DNA from: [Actinomadura] parvosata subsp. kistnae
Lineage (GTDB): Bacteria > Actinomycetota > Actinomycetes > Streptosporangiales > Streptosporangiaceae
Length of the DNA: 64,000 bases
Direction of reading: 5' to 3'
NCBI RefSeq assembly: GCF_900323885.1
Contig: NZ_OOHJ01000018.1
Coordinates: forward strand, 1,227,001-1,291,000
Positions 10,387 through 18,583 of this stretch are shown one piece after another (within the stretch, counting starts at the first letter, position 1; every line of letters starts with the position of its first letter). Made by a program: the position numbers and the translations under genes. The notes beneath the pieces were generated by a model. That model had not been told where the DNA came from. It ran no database searches and saw only the letters and a program-made list of their open reading frames with translations.

Positions 10387-11370
10387 TTATTCCGAAATAG
10401 TCTTGATTGACTGCTTTTTGGCTAGATACATCACACCAAACGCATACACCCCGAGCTGCACCACGGTCCCCGCCAACGCCTGCCACGGCACCGGCGACTT
10501 CCCCTGGTCCAGCGCGTCCTGGAGATCGCCCGCCGCCGCGCTGATGCCGAAGGCCACGACGTTGTTGACCACGTGCAGCGCGATCGGCGCCTCCAGCCCT
10601 CCGGTGCGCACCGCCAGCCACGCCATCACCGCCCCGAACGAGAACACGTCGACCAGCCCCGCCCATGAATACCCGTGCAGCGAGGCGAACAACGCGGACC
10701 CGATCAGTATCCCCCACACGGGATTGCGCACGTGCGCCCCGACGGCCTGCATGAACCAGCCGCGGAAGACGTACTCCTCGGCCGCGGCCTGGAACGGCAC
10801 CAGCAGCAGGATCACGATGAGCAGCGGCAGGAAGGCCGCCCATCCGCCCCAGCCGAACATCCCGGAGTCCAGCCCGGCGGCCGACAGCGCCAGCCACTGC
10901 GCCGCCTGCCCGAGCACGAGCGCCACCACGGCCACCGCCGCGCACTGCCCCATCCACGACCAGCGCAGCCGCCCGGCCACGGACGAGACCGTCCCCGGCC
11001 GGCGCCGCTGGACGAGCGCGGCGGTGCCGAGCACGAGCAGCAGCACGGGCGCGATGGACAGCAGCGTCATGGCCAGCCCGTACGCGTTGCCCCTCGGTAT
11101 CCCGGCCTGGTCCACCGCCTCGGGCAGGCCGAAGAGCTCCGTCCCCAGCATGAAGGCGACCACGACCACGACGCCGATCCCCAGGAACCCGGCGGCGACG
11201 ATCAGCGTGCCGACGATCGCGCGCCACGGCCGCACCCCCGAGATCGCGGCGAGACGGTCGAACGTGACCCCGCGCGGCACGGCCACGAACCAGGACGGCG
11301 GTTGCGCTGGATACGGATACTCGGCCGCCGGCGTACCGTGCGGAAATGGAGACCCCGGATTTTCCTGCAT
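10387..11370 (-). CDS. CPBP-family intramembrane metalloprotease
   Basis: Polytopic membrane protein of 327 residues with a Pro-rich N-terminus and about eight hydrophobic segments. The three Abi/CPBP motifs are present in the second half: E-E-Y-V-F-R-G (motif 1, catalytic Glu pair and Arg), a following F-A-S-L-H-G (motif 2 His) and H-V-V-N-N-V (motif 3). The family includes eukaryotic Rce1 and bacterial enzymes linked to bacteriocin maturation or immunity and membrane-stress signalling; the local substrate is unknown. A GGAG lies very close to the ATG. The gene is divergent from the secreted-protein gene at 11471, with 100 nt between. Confidence 0.9.
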   Translation of the reverse strand: MQENPGSPFPHGTPAAEYPYPAQPPSWFVAVPRGVTFDRLAAISGVRPWRAIVGTLIVAAGFLGIGVVVVVAFMLGTELFGLPEAVDQAGIPRGNAYGLAMTLLSIAPVLLLVLGTAALVQRRRPGTVSSVAGRLRWSWMGQCAAVAVVALVLGQAAQWLALSAAGLDSGMFGWGGWAAFLPLLIVILLLVPFQAAAEEYVFRGWFMQAVGAHVRNPVWGILIGSALFASLHGYSWAGLVDVFSFGAVMAWLAVRTGGLEAPIALHVVNNVVAFGISAAAGDLQDALDQGKSPVPWQALAGTVVQLGVYAFGVMYLAKKQSIKTISE

Positions 11371-11470
11371 GGCTCCATTCTGTCCGCTTGATGCGCATTA
11401 GTTCACAGACGGCCCGCCGTTTTAGGCGGATGCTCGGAGTCGTACGGCAATTCGACCCTGGGAGCAGTCC

Positions 11471-12160
11471 ATGTCAAGGCTGGGACCTGTCATCACCCTC
11501 GCGGCGGGAGCAGTGCTCGCCGTGGGGCTCGGTGTCGCCAGCACCATCGCGACACCGGCGGCCGAGGAAACGGCCGCGGGCACCGCCGCCCAAGCACCCC
11601 CGTCGGAGGAGAGCAGCGCGGCGGCCTCGCCCTCCCCGTCCAAGACGGAGCCCGAGAAGATCGCCAAGGCCGACTACGGCGGCCGGGTCAAGGGCAACGG
11701 CGCCCTCATCGCCATCTCCATCAGGAACGGCAAGGCCGTCGGCTACTTCTGCGACGGCAGGAGCGAAGCCTGGTTCAAGGGCTCGGAGTCCGGCGGCGAG
11801 CTCCAGCTCAAGGGCGTCGCGAACGCCGGCGCCAAGGTGACGGCCGAGCTGGGCGGCGGCCGGGCCAAGGGCTGGGTGTCCGTCGGCGGCAGGAAGTGGG
11901 ACTTCGTGGCGCCCACGGTGGTCAAACCGTCGGGCCTGTACCGGGCCACCGCCCTGGTCAGGGGCGCCAAGCTGCGCGCCGGCTGGATCGTGATCAAGAA
12001 CCCGGACGGCGGCTACTACCAGGTCGGCGCCGCCGCGCTCGGCGAGCAGCAGGTCGCCATCCCGCGGCTCGACAGCGAGCGGCCCACCGCCCCCGTGACC
12101 GTGGACGGCACCACCGTCAGCCCGGAGGACGTCGACGGCTTCATCGAGGAGATGCAATGA
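11471..12160 (+). CDS. Secreted protein, function unknown
   Basis: Protein of 229 residues with an N-terminal signal or anchor helix (residues 8-27), then an Ala/Ser/Glu/Pro-rich linker to about residue 60 and a compact domain with many Gly and Lys. No lipobox or known catalytic motif is visible. GGGAG lies 7 nt before the ATG. Its stop overlaps the start of the next gene (ATGA), so it is translationally coupled to the DUF6529-like membrane protein, suggesting that the exported domain and the membrane protein act together. I do not recognise a family; calling it an accessory of a membrane redox protein is inference only. Confidence 0.7.
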   Translation: MSRLGPVITLAAGAVLAVGLGVASTIATPAAEETAAGTAAQAPPSEESSAAASPSPSKTEPEKIAKADYGGRVKGNGALIAISIRNGKAVGYFCDGRSEAWFKGSESGGELQLKGVANAGAKVTAELGGGRAKGWVSVGGRKWDFVAPTVVKPSGLYRATALVRGAKLRAGWIVIKNPDGGYYQVGAAALGEQQVAIPRLDSERPTAPVTVDGTTVSPEDVDGFIEEMQ

Positions 12161-12711
12161 CCGCCATCCACCAGCAACAGCAGCATCGTCCCCCGAGCCT
12201 GGTCCCGCTCCTCGTGCCGCTGCTCGCCGGCGGCCTCGTCGTGCTCGCCCTCGGCGTGTACGGGCGCGCGCACACGCCCACCGGTTACGCCGTCGGCGTG
12301 GCCGGCTTCTCCGCCGCCCTGCCCATGAAGGCGTGGCTGACCACCGGCGCGTTCGTGCTGGCGATCGTGCAGGTGGTCTCCGCCCTGTCGATGTGGGGCA
12401 AGCTCGGGATCACGATCCCGCCCGCCGTGCACCGCTGGTCGGGGCGGCTGGCGTTCGTGCTCACGATCCCCGTCGCCTTCCACTGCCTGTACGCCCTCGG
12501 CCTCCAGTACGACGTGCCGCGCGTGCTCGCGCACTCGCTGCTCGGCTGCTTCTTCTACGGCGTGTTCACCGCGAAGATGCTGGCCCTGCCCAAGCGCGAC
12601 ACGCCGGGCTGGACGCTGCCGGTGCTCGGCGGGCTGACGTTCACGGCGCTGGTGGGGATCTGGCTGACGTCGGCGTTCTGGTTCTTCACCGCCATCGGCA
12701 TCAAGGTGTGA
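12157..12711 (+). CDS. DUF6529-like four- to five-helix membrane protein
   Basis: Protein of 184 residues with about five hydrophobic helices. Conserved His residues sit in or near helices: H-R-W-S-G-R, V-A-F-H-C-L and L-A-H-S-L-L-G-C-F-F-Y-G, the spacing seen in small b-type cytochromes such as cytochrome b561 and ferric reductase domains, so heme binding is plausible. I recall this family as DUF6529; direct functional data are not known to me. It is coupled by a 4-nt overlap to the preceding secreted protein gene, and its 3' end overlaps the converging CitE-like gene by 11 nt. No Rieske or quinone partner gene is adjacent. Confidence 0.7.
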   Translation: MTAIHQQQQHRPPSLVPLLVPLLAGGLVVLALGVYGRAHTPTGYAVGVAGFSAALPMKAWLTTGAFVLAIVQVVSALSMWGKLGITIPPAVHRWSGRLAFVLTIPVAFHCLYALGLQYDVPRVLAHSLLGCFFYGVFTAKMLALPKRDTPGWTLPVLGGLTFTALVGIWLTSAFWFFTAIGIKV

Positions 12712-13633
12712 AGCTCTTCGTCCGGCTCAGCCCGGCCGCCCGCCCCTTGGCGGCCACGACGAGCGCCATCTTCCTGGACGCCTCGTCGATCATCTCGTCG
12801 CCCAGCATGACCGCGCCGCGCTTCTCCACCGTGGTGTAGTACTCGTACGCCTCCAGGATGAGCTCGGCGTGGTCATAGTCCTCCTGCGCCGGCGAGAACA
12901 CCTCGTTGGCCGCGTCCACCTGCGACGGGTGCAGCACCCACTTGCCGTCGAACCCGAGCGCCGCGGCCCGCTGGGCGACCCTGCGGAAGCCCTCGACGTC
13001 CTTGATCTGCAGGTAGGGGCCGTCGATCACTTGCAGGTCGTGCATCCTGGCCGCCATGAGCAGGCGCATGAGGATGTAGTGGTAGGCGTCGCCCTCGACG
13101 TAGCCGGGCGGCTGCTCGCCGACGACCAGCGTGCGCATGTTGATCGAGGCCATGAAGTCGGCGGGGCCGAACACGAGCGTCTCCAGCCGCTTCGACGAGC
13201 CGGCGATGGCGTCGGCGTTGACCAGGCCGCGGGCGTTCTCGATCTGCGCCTCGATGCCGATGCGGCCCACCTCGTACCCCATGGTCTTCTCGATCTGCGT
13301 CAGCAGCGTGTCGAGCCAGACGACCTCGGTCGGGTCCTGCACCTTGGGCAGCATCACGCAGTCGAGGTACGCGCCCGCCCCCTCCACGATCTCGATCACG
13401 TCCCGGTACGTCCATTGGGTGGTCAGGTCGTTCACCCTGACCACGCGGGTCTTGCCGGACCAGTCGCCCTCGCGCAGCGCGGCCACGATGTTGGCCCGCG
13501 CCTCCTCCTTCGCCAGCGGCGCGACGGAGTCCTCCAGGTCGAGGAAGACCTCGTCCACGGGCAGGGTCTGGGCCTTCTCCAGGAACCGGGGGTTGCTGCC
13601 TGGCACGGCGAGCACAGAACGTCGTGAGCGCAT
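12701..13633 (-). CDS. HpcH/HpaI aldolase, CitE/malyl-CoA lyase type
   Basis: Protein of 310 residues, the usual length for CoA-ester lyases of the CitE superfamily, which cleave or form C-C bonds of malyl-CoA, beta-methylmalyl-CoA or citramalyl-CoA in a TIM barrel. Conserved features are R-S-V-L-A-V-P-G-S-N at the N-terminus, D-L-E-D-S-V-A (metal and substrate binding), P-K-V-Q, a Glu in I-E-A-Q-I-E-N, F-G-P-A-D, and G-K-W-V-L-H-P-S-Q near the C-terminus. The resemblance is closest to L-malyl-CoA/beta-methylmalyl-CoA lyase (mcl), but no ethylmalonyl-CoA pathway partner genes are visible. It overlaps the 3' end of the DUF6529-like gene by 11 nt. Confidence 0.88.
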   Translation of the reverse strand: MRSRRSVLAVPGSNPRFLEKAQTLPVDEVFLDLEDSVAPLAKEEARANIVAALREGDWSGKTRVVRVNDLTTQWTYRDVIEIVEGAGAYLDCVMLPKVQDPTEVVWLDTLLTQIEKTMGYEVGRIGIEAQIENARGLVNADAIAGSSKRLETLVFGPADFMASINMRTLVVGEQPPGYVEGDAYHYILMRLLMAARMHDLQVIDGPYLQIKDVEGFRRVAQRAAALGFDGKWVLHPSQVDAANEVFSPAQEDYDHAELILEAYEYYTTVEKRGAVMLGDEMIDEASRKMALVVAAKGRAAGLSRTKSFTP

Positions 13634-13658
13634 GCGGACACGCTACTGGGCCGCCGGT

Positions 13659-13664
13659 TACAGT
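13659..13664 (+). promoter_or_regulatory. Candidate -10 element for a leaderless transcript
   Basis: TACAGT ends 7 nt before the GTG at 13672. A partial -35 match (CGGACA at 13635-13640) lies 18 nt upstream. Confidence 0.4.
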
Positions 13665-13671
13665 CGGATCC

Positions 13672-14040
13672 GTGAGCGACGACATGACGGCCATCGAGGA
13701 GGGCGCCAAGAAGTCCGGCATCCTCTGGCTCACCCTCGACCGCCCCCGCCTGGCGTGGCACGCCTGGCACGACGGCGCTATCTACCTGGTGACCGGCGGC
13801 GAGGAGCAGCGGCTGCCCGGGCTCGACGGCCTCGACCGGGTGCACGTGACGCTGCGCAGCAAGGACAACGGGGCCAGGCTGGTGGAGTTCGAGGCCGCGG
13901 TGTCGGCCGTCGACCAGGCCGCGGCGGCCGACGCCGTGGCGGTGCTGGCCAAGGAGCGGCTCAACGCCCGCGACAGCGAGCACCTGACCGAGCGCTGGGC
14001 CCGCGAGTCCACCGTCTGGCGGCTCACCCCGCGGCGGTGA
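13672..14040 (+). CDS. Conserved hypothetical protein, possible split-barrel fold
   Basis: Small soluble protein of 122 residues without signal peptide or membrane segment. Alternating hydrophobic strands (S-G-I-L-W-L-T-L, A-I-Y-L-V-T-G, R-V-H-V-T-L-R-S-K) and the ending W-A-R-E-S-T-V-W-R-L resemble FMN-binding split-barrel proteins of the pyridoxamine-phosphate-oxidase superfamily, but I cannot point to a flavin-binding motif, so this is a weak suggestion. The GTG at 13672 fits a leaderless start; an ATG lies four codons later. The frame upstream to 13624 would overlap the divergent lyase gene. Its 3' end overlaps the converging EamA gene by 17 nt. Confidence 0.7.
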   Translation: MSDDMTAIEEGAKKSGILWLTLDRPRLAWHAWHDGAIYLVTGGEEQRLPGLDGLDRVHVTLRSKDNGARLVEFEAAVSAVDQAAAADAVAVLAKERLNARDSEHLTERWARESTVWRLTPRR

Positions 14041-14971
14041 CGGCCTGGGGCTCCTCGATCACGGCGGGCTGAGCGCTGGAGGTGGCGGTCTGGGCGAGCA
14101 GCGCGCCCGACAGCACGAGCAGGCCGCCGACGATCTGGAAGACGCCCAGCGTCTCGCCGACCAGCGCCCACGCCACGACGGCGCCGCCGATGACCTCCAG
14201 CGAGGCGACGGTGGCCCCCACCGCGGCCGACAGCCGCCGCACGGCGTTGACGCCCAGGATGTACGCGATCACGGTGGCGATCAGCACCATCCACAGGTAC
14301 GCCCCCAGCACCGGCAGCCGCAGCCCGCCCTCGGGGGCGGCGGTGACGGTGAAGGCGTCCCACGGGATGTTCCACGGCCGGGCGAACGGGATCAGCACCA
14401 GGGCCGCGCCGGCCATGCCCCAGGCGATCAGGCCGAGGGGGTCGACGTCGTCGCCGAAGCTATCGTTCATCAGGAAATATCCGGCGCAGCACGCTCCGGC
14501 GAGCAGGCCGAGCAGCAGGCCCAGCGCGTCCAGCCGCAGGCCCTGCCACGCCTCGACGACGATCGCGAGCCCGACGACCGCGATGACGGCGCCAAGGTAC
14601 GCGGCGCGGGCGAGGCGTACCTTGCGGATGAGCCGCACCCAGGCCACCACCATCACCGGCGCCATGAACTCCAGCAGCAGCGCCACCCCCACCGGCAGCC
14701 GGGTGATCGCCACGAAGTACAGCGCCTGTACGCCGGCCACCGCCATGATCGCGTACAGGGCGAAGAACGGCAACCTGGACCTGGGGATCCGCAGCGCCCG
14801 CGGCCGGACGACGGCCAGCACGGCGAGGAGCAGCAGCCCCGCGCCCGCCATCCGCGTCCACACGGCCTCGATCGGCGCCAGCCCGGCGGCGATGAGGTAC
14901 TTCGCCATGGGCCCGGAGAACGCGAAACAGCACGACGACACGAACGCCAGCGCGAGCCCCGCATACCTCAT
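14024..14971 (-). CDS. EamA-family (DMT superfamily) transporter
   Basis: Integral membrane protein of 315 residues with about ten hydrophobic helices arranged as two repeated five-helix EamA units, the standard architecture of drug/metabolite exporters such as RhaT and YdcZ relatives. Features include F-S-G-P-M-A-K-Y in helix 1 and the repeat-typical E-x-x-W-T-R-M-A-G-A-G in the first half, with the second unit ending in G-E-x-L-G-V-F-Q-I-V-G-G. The substrate is unknown; amino acid or metabolite efflux is typical. It converges on the small hypothetical gene (17-nt overlap) and is divergent from the MgtE-like gene. Confidence 0.88.
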   Translation of the reverse strand: MRYAGLALAFVSSCCFAFSGPMAKYLIAAGLAPIEAVWTRMAGAGLLLLAVLAVVRPRALRIPRSRLPFFALYAIMAVAGVQALYFVAITRLPVGVALLLEFMAPVMVVAWVRLIRKVRLARAAYLGAVIAVVGLAIVVEAWQGLRLDALGLLLGLLAGACCAGYFLMNDSFGDDVDPLGLIAWGMAGAALVLIPFARPWNIPWDAFTVTAAPEGGLRLPVLGAYLWMVLIATVIAYILGVNAVRRLSAAVGATVASLEVIGGAVVAWALVGETLGVFQIVGGLLVLSGALLAQTATSSAQPAVIEEPQAVTAAG

Positions 14972-15055
14972 CGCACACCGCCTGATACGTAATCACCATT
15001 AAGCAGGTTTGATACTGACACGCCGGGCGTTCGGGGTGCAACGGGGTGGCGCTGT

Positions 15056-15061
15056 TAGCCT
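15056..15061 (+). promoter_or_regulatory. Candidate -10 element for a leaderless transcript
   Basis: TAGCCT ends 6 nt before the GTG at 15068 and no Shine-Dalgarno sequence is present. Confidence 0.4.
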
Positions 15062-15067
15062 GGCCAC

Positions 15068-16279
15068 GTGAAGATCTTCGTGGCCCGGCTCCCCGGGACC
15101 CCGGTCTTCGACCCGGCCGGCGACCAGATCGGCCGGGTCAGAGACGTGGTGGTCGGGCTGCGCATCGGCCGCCGCCCCCAGGTGCACGGCCTCGTGGTCG
15201 AGGTGCAGCCGCGCCGCCGGGTGTTCCTGCCCATCACCCGGGTACGCCGCATCGAGGCCGGGTCCGTCGTCTTCACCGGGCGGCTCAACATGCGCAGGTT
15301 CGAGCAACGCGCCACCGAGACGCTGGTCATCGGCCAGATGCTCGACCTGACCGTACGCGTCGGCGACGAGCCCGTGACGGTCTACGACGTGGCGATGGAG
15401 GAGATGAAGCCGTCCACCTGGGAGATCACCAAGGTCGCCGTCCACAAGGAGCGGCGCCGCGAGCCGCGCACGGTCGACTGGGGCGAGGTGTCGGGCTTCG
15501 ACACGCTGCAGCAGGACCAGGGGGCGGCCGGGCTGATCGCCGCGTTCGAGTCGCTGCGCGCCGCCGACATGGCCAGCGCGCTGCACGACCTGCCCAGCAA
15601 GCGGCGCATCGAGATCGCCCGCGCGCTGCACGACGACCGGCTGGCCGACGTCCTGGAGGAGCTGCCGCCCGCCGACCAGATCGGCATCCTCGGCACGCTG
15701 GAGCCCGAGCGGGCCGCCGACGTCCTGGAGGAGATGGGCCCCGACGACGCCGCCGACCTCCTGCACGACCTGCCCGCGGACCAGGCGGCCGAGCTGCTGG
15801 CGCTGATGGAGCCCGGCGAGGCCGCGCCCGTACGACGGCTGCTCACCTACCCCGAGACCAGCGCCGGCGGCGTGATGACCAGCGAGCCCGTCATCCTGCC
15901 GCCCACCGCCACCGTCGCCGAGGCGCTCGCCCACATCAGGCAGCAGGACCTGACACCCGCCGTGGCCGCCCAGGTCTACGTCACCCGGCCGCCCACCGAG
16001 ACGCCCACCGGGGCCTACCTCGGGGTCACGCACTTCCAGCGGCTGCTGCGCGAGCCGCCGTCCACGCTGCTCGGCGCCGTGCTCGACCCCTCCATCGACC
16101 CGATCAGGCCGCACTTCACGCTCCGGCAGGTCACCTACTACCTGGCCAACTACAACCTCGTCGCCGCCCCCGTCGTGGACGAGCTGGGCCACCTCGTCGG
16201 CGCCGTCACGGTCGACGACGTGCTCGACCACATGCTTCCCGAGGACTGGCGCGAGAGGGCCGACGAGCATGACGACTGA
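15068..16279 (+). CDS. Soluble MgtE-like protein: PRC-barrel, MgtE N-domain, CBS pair
   Basis: Protein of 403 residues. Residues 1-130 look like a PRC-barrel; about 150-280 is the MgtE N-terminal superhelical domain (repeated L-x-x-L-P-x-x-x-x-A-D and E-R-A-A-D-V-L-E-E-M), and the remainder is a CBS domain pair beginning at G-G-V-M-T-S-E-P-V. The C-terminal magnesium-channel helices of MgtE are absent, so this is the regulatory half without the transporter, as in M. tuberculosis Rv1232c. It probably senses divalent cations or adenine nucleotides. It overlaps the DUF1003 membrane protein gene by 11 nt, which suggests that the two products work together at the membrane. Confidence 0.88.
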   Translation: MKIFVARLPGTPVFDPAGDQIGRVRDVVVGLRIGRRPQVHGLVVEVQPRRRVFLPITRVRRIEAGSVVFTGRLNMRRFEQRATETLVIGQMLDLTVRVGDEPVTVYDVAMEEMKPSTWEITKVAVHKERRREPRTVDWGEVSGFDTLQQDQGAAGLIAAFESLRAADMASALHDLPSKRRIEIARALHDDRLADVLEELPPADQIGILGTLEPERAADVLEEMGPDDAADLLHDLPADQAAELLALMEPGEAAPVRRLLTYPETSAGGVMTSEPVILPPTATVAEALAHIRQQDLTPAVAAQVYVTRPPTETPTGAYLGVTHFQRLLREPPSTLLGAVLDPSIDPIRPHFTLRQVTYYLANYNLVAAPVVDELGHLVGAVTVDDVLDHMLPEDWRERADEHDD

Positions 16280-16751
16280 CCGCCTCGACCAACCCAGGGA
16301 GCTGCGCCGCACGCTGCGCCCCCACTACGACCCCGAGGCGTTCGGCCGCCTGTCGGAGCAGATCGCCCGTTTCCTCGGCACCGCCCGGTTCATCGTCTAC
16401 ATGACCGTGTTCGTCGCGGTCTGGGTCATCTGGAACGTGGCCGCGCCGGCCGGCTGGAAGTTCGACCCGTACCCGTTCATCTTCCTCACGCTGATGCTGT
16501 CGCTGCAGGCCAGCTACGCCGCGCCGCTCATCCTGCTCGCCCAGAACCGGCAGGACGACCGCGACCGCATCCAGTACGAGCAGGACCGCGAGGCCGCCGA
16601 GCGCAACCAGGCGGAGATCGAGTACCTGACGCGCGAGATCGCCGGCCTGCGCCTGGCACTGAACGACGTCGCCACCCGCGACTACCTGCGCTCGGAACTG
16701 GGCCGGCTGCTGGAGGAGCTCAAGGGGACCGGGCCGGAGCCGGGCCGCTGA
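16269..16751 (+). CDS. DUF1003 membrane protein
   Basis: Protein of 160 residues with two transmembrane helices (about residues 39-58 and 68-88) separated by W-N-V-A-A-P-A-G-W-K-F-D-P-Y-P-F, the DUF1003 signature, followed by L-Q-A-S-Y-A-A-P-L-I-L-L-A-Q-N-R-Q-D-D-R and a charged coiled-coil-prone tail. The family function is not established. It is translationally coupled to the upstream MgtE-like gene through an 11-nt overlap, an arrangement also found in mycobacteria (Rv1232c-Rv1231c, from memory). The 3' end overlaps the converging MarR gene by 32 nt. Confidence 0.9.
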   Translation: MTTDRLDQPRELRRTLRPHYDPEAFGRLSEQIARFLGTARFIVYMTVFVAVWVIWNVAAPAGWKFDPYPFIFLTLMLSLQASYAAPLILLAQNRQDDRDRIQYEQDREAAERNQAEIEYLTREIAGLRLALNDVATRDYLRSELGRLLEELKGTGPEPGR

Positions 16752-17202
16752 CCTCGTCCCCGAGCTTCGCGAGCATCACGCGCACCCGCGCGATCTCCCC
16801 CGCGTCCAGCATGTCGAGGAACTGCCGCCTGATGCCGCGCAGGTACGTCGGCGTCGCCTCCGCCAGCCGGGCCGCGCCCGCCTCGGTCAGCACCGCGAAC
16901 AGGCCGCGCGCGTCGTCGGCGCACGCCTCGCGCGCCACCAGCCCGTCACGCTGCAACCGGTCGATGAGCCTGGTCAGGCCGCTGCGCGAGAGCAGCACCC
17001 GGTCGGCCAGGTCGTTCATGCGCAGCCGCCGCCGCGGCGACTCCGCGAGCTGCACGAGCACCTCGTACGAGGCCAGCGGCAGATCGTGCGCGACGAGCAG
17101 CTCGCTCTCCAGGTGGCGCGTGATGCGCACCTGCGCACGCTGCAACATGCGCCAGACCGCCAGCTCCTCGGCGGTCAGGCTCTCGTCGCGCAGAAGACTC
17201 AC
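16720..17202 (-). CDS. MarR-family transcriptional regulator
   Basis: Protein of 160 residues, the usual size of a MarR dimer subunit. The winged-helix DNA-binding core is clear: L-A-D-R-V-L-L-S-R-S-G-L-T-R-L-I-D-R-L forms the recognition helix and D-D-A-R-G-L-F-A-V-L-T the wing. Flanking helices mediate dimerisation. No ligand can be inferred. An inverted repeat centred 22 nt upstream of the ATG is a good candidate autoregulatory operator, and the same region precedes the divergent mrp gene. The stop codon lies within the end of the converging DUF1003 gene. Confidence 0.92.
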   Translation of the reverse strand: MSLLRDESLTAEELAVWRMLQRAQVRITRHLESELLVAHDLPLASYEVLVQLAESPRRRLRMNDLADRVLLSRSGLTRLIDRLQRDGLVAREACADDARGLFAVLTEAGAARLAEATPTYLRGIRRQFLDMLDAGEIARVRVMLAKLGDEVSGPAPARSP

Positions 17203-17211
17203 GGAGTAACC

Positions 17212-17237
17212 TTAGACGTTGTTGCACAGACATCTAA
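17212..17237. promoter_or_regulatory. Candidate MarR operator
   Basis: Inverted repeat TTAGACGT-N10-ACATCTAA, one mismatch between 8-bp arms, 10 nt upstream of the MarR start codon. AT-rich arms with this spacing fit a MarR dimer site. Binding is inferred from position and symmetry. Confidence 0.5.
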
Positions 17238-17325
17238 CAGTGCGGATTAACCCAGCGCGGGCTTCGGTTCATACCATGGAGGGGCATCCTCGCTGGCGTC
17301 CAGCGCCTGTCACACATATACCGAC

Positions 17326-17361
17326 AAAGGAGGGACGGCACTCCCTCGTGCCGAGACTTCG
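17326..17361 (+). promoter_or_regulatory. Distant ribosome binding site with intervening hairpin before mrp
   Basis: AAAGGAGGG (17326-17334) is followed by GGCAC-TCCCTC-GTGCC (17337-17352) and then the ATG at 17362. Folding of the 16-nt hairpin would shorten the effective spacing from 28 to about 12 nt. Confidence 0.4.
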
Positions 17362-18498
17362 ATGGCACCAACCCAGGAACTCGTGACGGCGGCACTCGCC
17401 ACCGTCATCGACCCCGAGATCCGTCGCCCGATCACGGACCTCGACATGGTCAAGAACATCGAGATCGCTCCCGACGGGGCGGTGCGCGTAGGCGTCTACC
17501 TCACCGTGGCCGGATGTCCCATGAAGGACACCATCAGCCGCGACGTCACCACCGCGGTCTCCAAGGTCGAAGGTGTGACCGGCGTCCAGATCGAGCTCGA
17601 CGTCATGAGCGCCGAGCAGCGCAAGACGCTGCAGACCAAGCTGCGCGGCGACCGCGGGCCGGAGAAGGAGATCCCGTTCAACCAGCCGGGGTCGCTCACC
17701 CGCGTGTTCGCGGTGGCCAGCGGCAAGGGCGGGGTCGGCAAGTCCTCCGTCACGGTCAACCTCGCCGCCGCCATGGCCTCCAGCGGCCTCAAGGTGGGCA
17801 TCGTCGACGCCGACATCTACGGCCACAGCATCCCTCGCATGCTGGGCGCCGCCGAGCGGCCCACCAAGGTCGAGGACATGATCATGCCGCCGGTGGCCCA
17901 CGACATCAAGGTCATCTCGGTGGGCATGTTCAAGCCGCCGGGCAACACGCCCGTCGTCTGGCGCGGCCCCATGCTCGACCGGGCCCTGCACCAGTTCCTC
18001 GCCGACGTCTACTGGGGCGACCTCGACGTCCTCCTCCTCGACCTGCCCCCCGGCACCGGCGACATCGCCATCTCCGTCGCCCAGCGGCTGCCCGGAGCGG
18101 AGATCCTCGTCGTCACCACCCCGCAGATGGCCGCCGCCGAGGTCGCCGAACGCGCCGGCTCCATCGCCGCCCAGACCCACCAGCAGGTCGCCGGCGTCAT
18201 CGAGAACATGGCCTGGCTCCCCTGCCCCCACTGCGACGAACGCATCGCCGTCTTCGGCGAGGGCGGCGGCCAGACCGTCGCCGACGCCCTCACCCGCACC
18301 CTCGGCGCCCGCGTCCCGCTGCTCGGCCAGGTGCCGATCGACATGCGGCTGCGCGAGGGCGGCGACGAAGGCAAGCCGCTGGTCCTCACCGACCCCGACT
18401 CGCCGGCCGCCGCCGAGCTCAGGAAGATCGCCTCCGGCCTGAGCAAGCGCTCCTCCAGCCTGAAGGGCCTCCAACTCGGCCTCGCCCCGCGCCGCTGA
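17362..18498 (+). CDS. mrp: Mrp/NBP35-type ATPase, Fe-S cluster carrier
   Basis: Protein of 378 residues. An N-terminal DUF59/MIP18-like domain (residues 5-85, with A-G-C-P-M) precedes the deviant-Walker P-loop ATPase: G-K-G-G-V-G-K-S-S at about 121-129, D-A-D-I-Y-G and D-L-P-P-G-T-G-D. A C-P-H-C pair at about 287-290 is the cluster-binding motif. Mrp proteins assemble and transfer 4Fe-4S clusters in the cytosol. In actinobacteria mrp commonly sits beside tatB and htrA, as here, but on the opposite strand. The only good ribosome binding site (GGAGG at 17329-17333) is 28 nt from the ATG, with a small hairpin between; no alternative in-frame start exists. Confidence 0.93.
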   Translation: MAPTQELVTAALATVIDPEIRRPITDLDMVKNIEIAPDGAVRVGVYLTVAGCPMKDTISRDVTTAVSKVEGVTGVQIELDVMSAEQRKTLQTKLRGDRGPEKEIPFNQPGSLTRVFAVASGKGGVGKSSVTVNLAAAMASSGLKVGIVDADIYGHSIPRMLGAAERPTKVEDMIMPPVAHDIKVISVGMFKPPGNTPVVWRGPMLDRALHQFLADVYWGDLDVLLLDLPPGTGDIAISVAQRLPGAEILVVTTPQMAAAEVAERAGSIAAQTHQQVAGVIENMAWLPCPHCDERIAVFGEGGGQTVADALTRTLGARVPLLGQVPIDMRLREGGDEGKPLVLTDPDSPAAAELRKIASGLSKRSSSLKGLQLGLAPRR

Positions 18499-18513
18499 CC
18501 CCTCTTCACGCCA

Positions 18514-18544
18514 CGAGCCCCCTCCCTTCCCGGGAGGGGGCTCG
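18514..18544. terminator. Bidirectional terminator between mrp and tatB
   Basis: Perfect 13-bp inverted repeat (18514-18526 and 18532-18544) with a 5-nt loop in the 85-nt gap between converging genes. Suited to stop transcription from both sides. Confidence 0.8.
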
Positions 18545-18583
18545 TCGGCTTCAGGGGCTTGCAGGACGCCGCATGAGGCGCTG

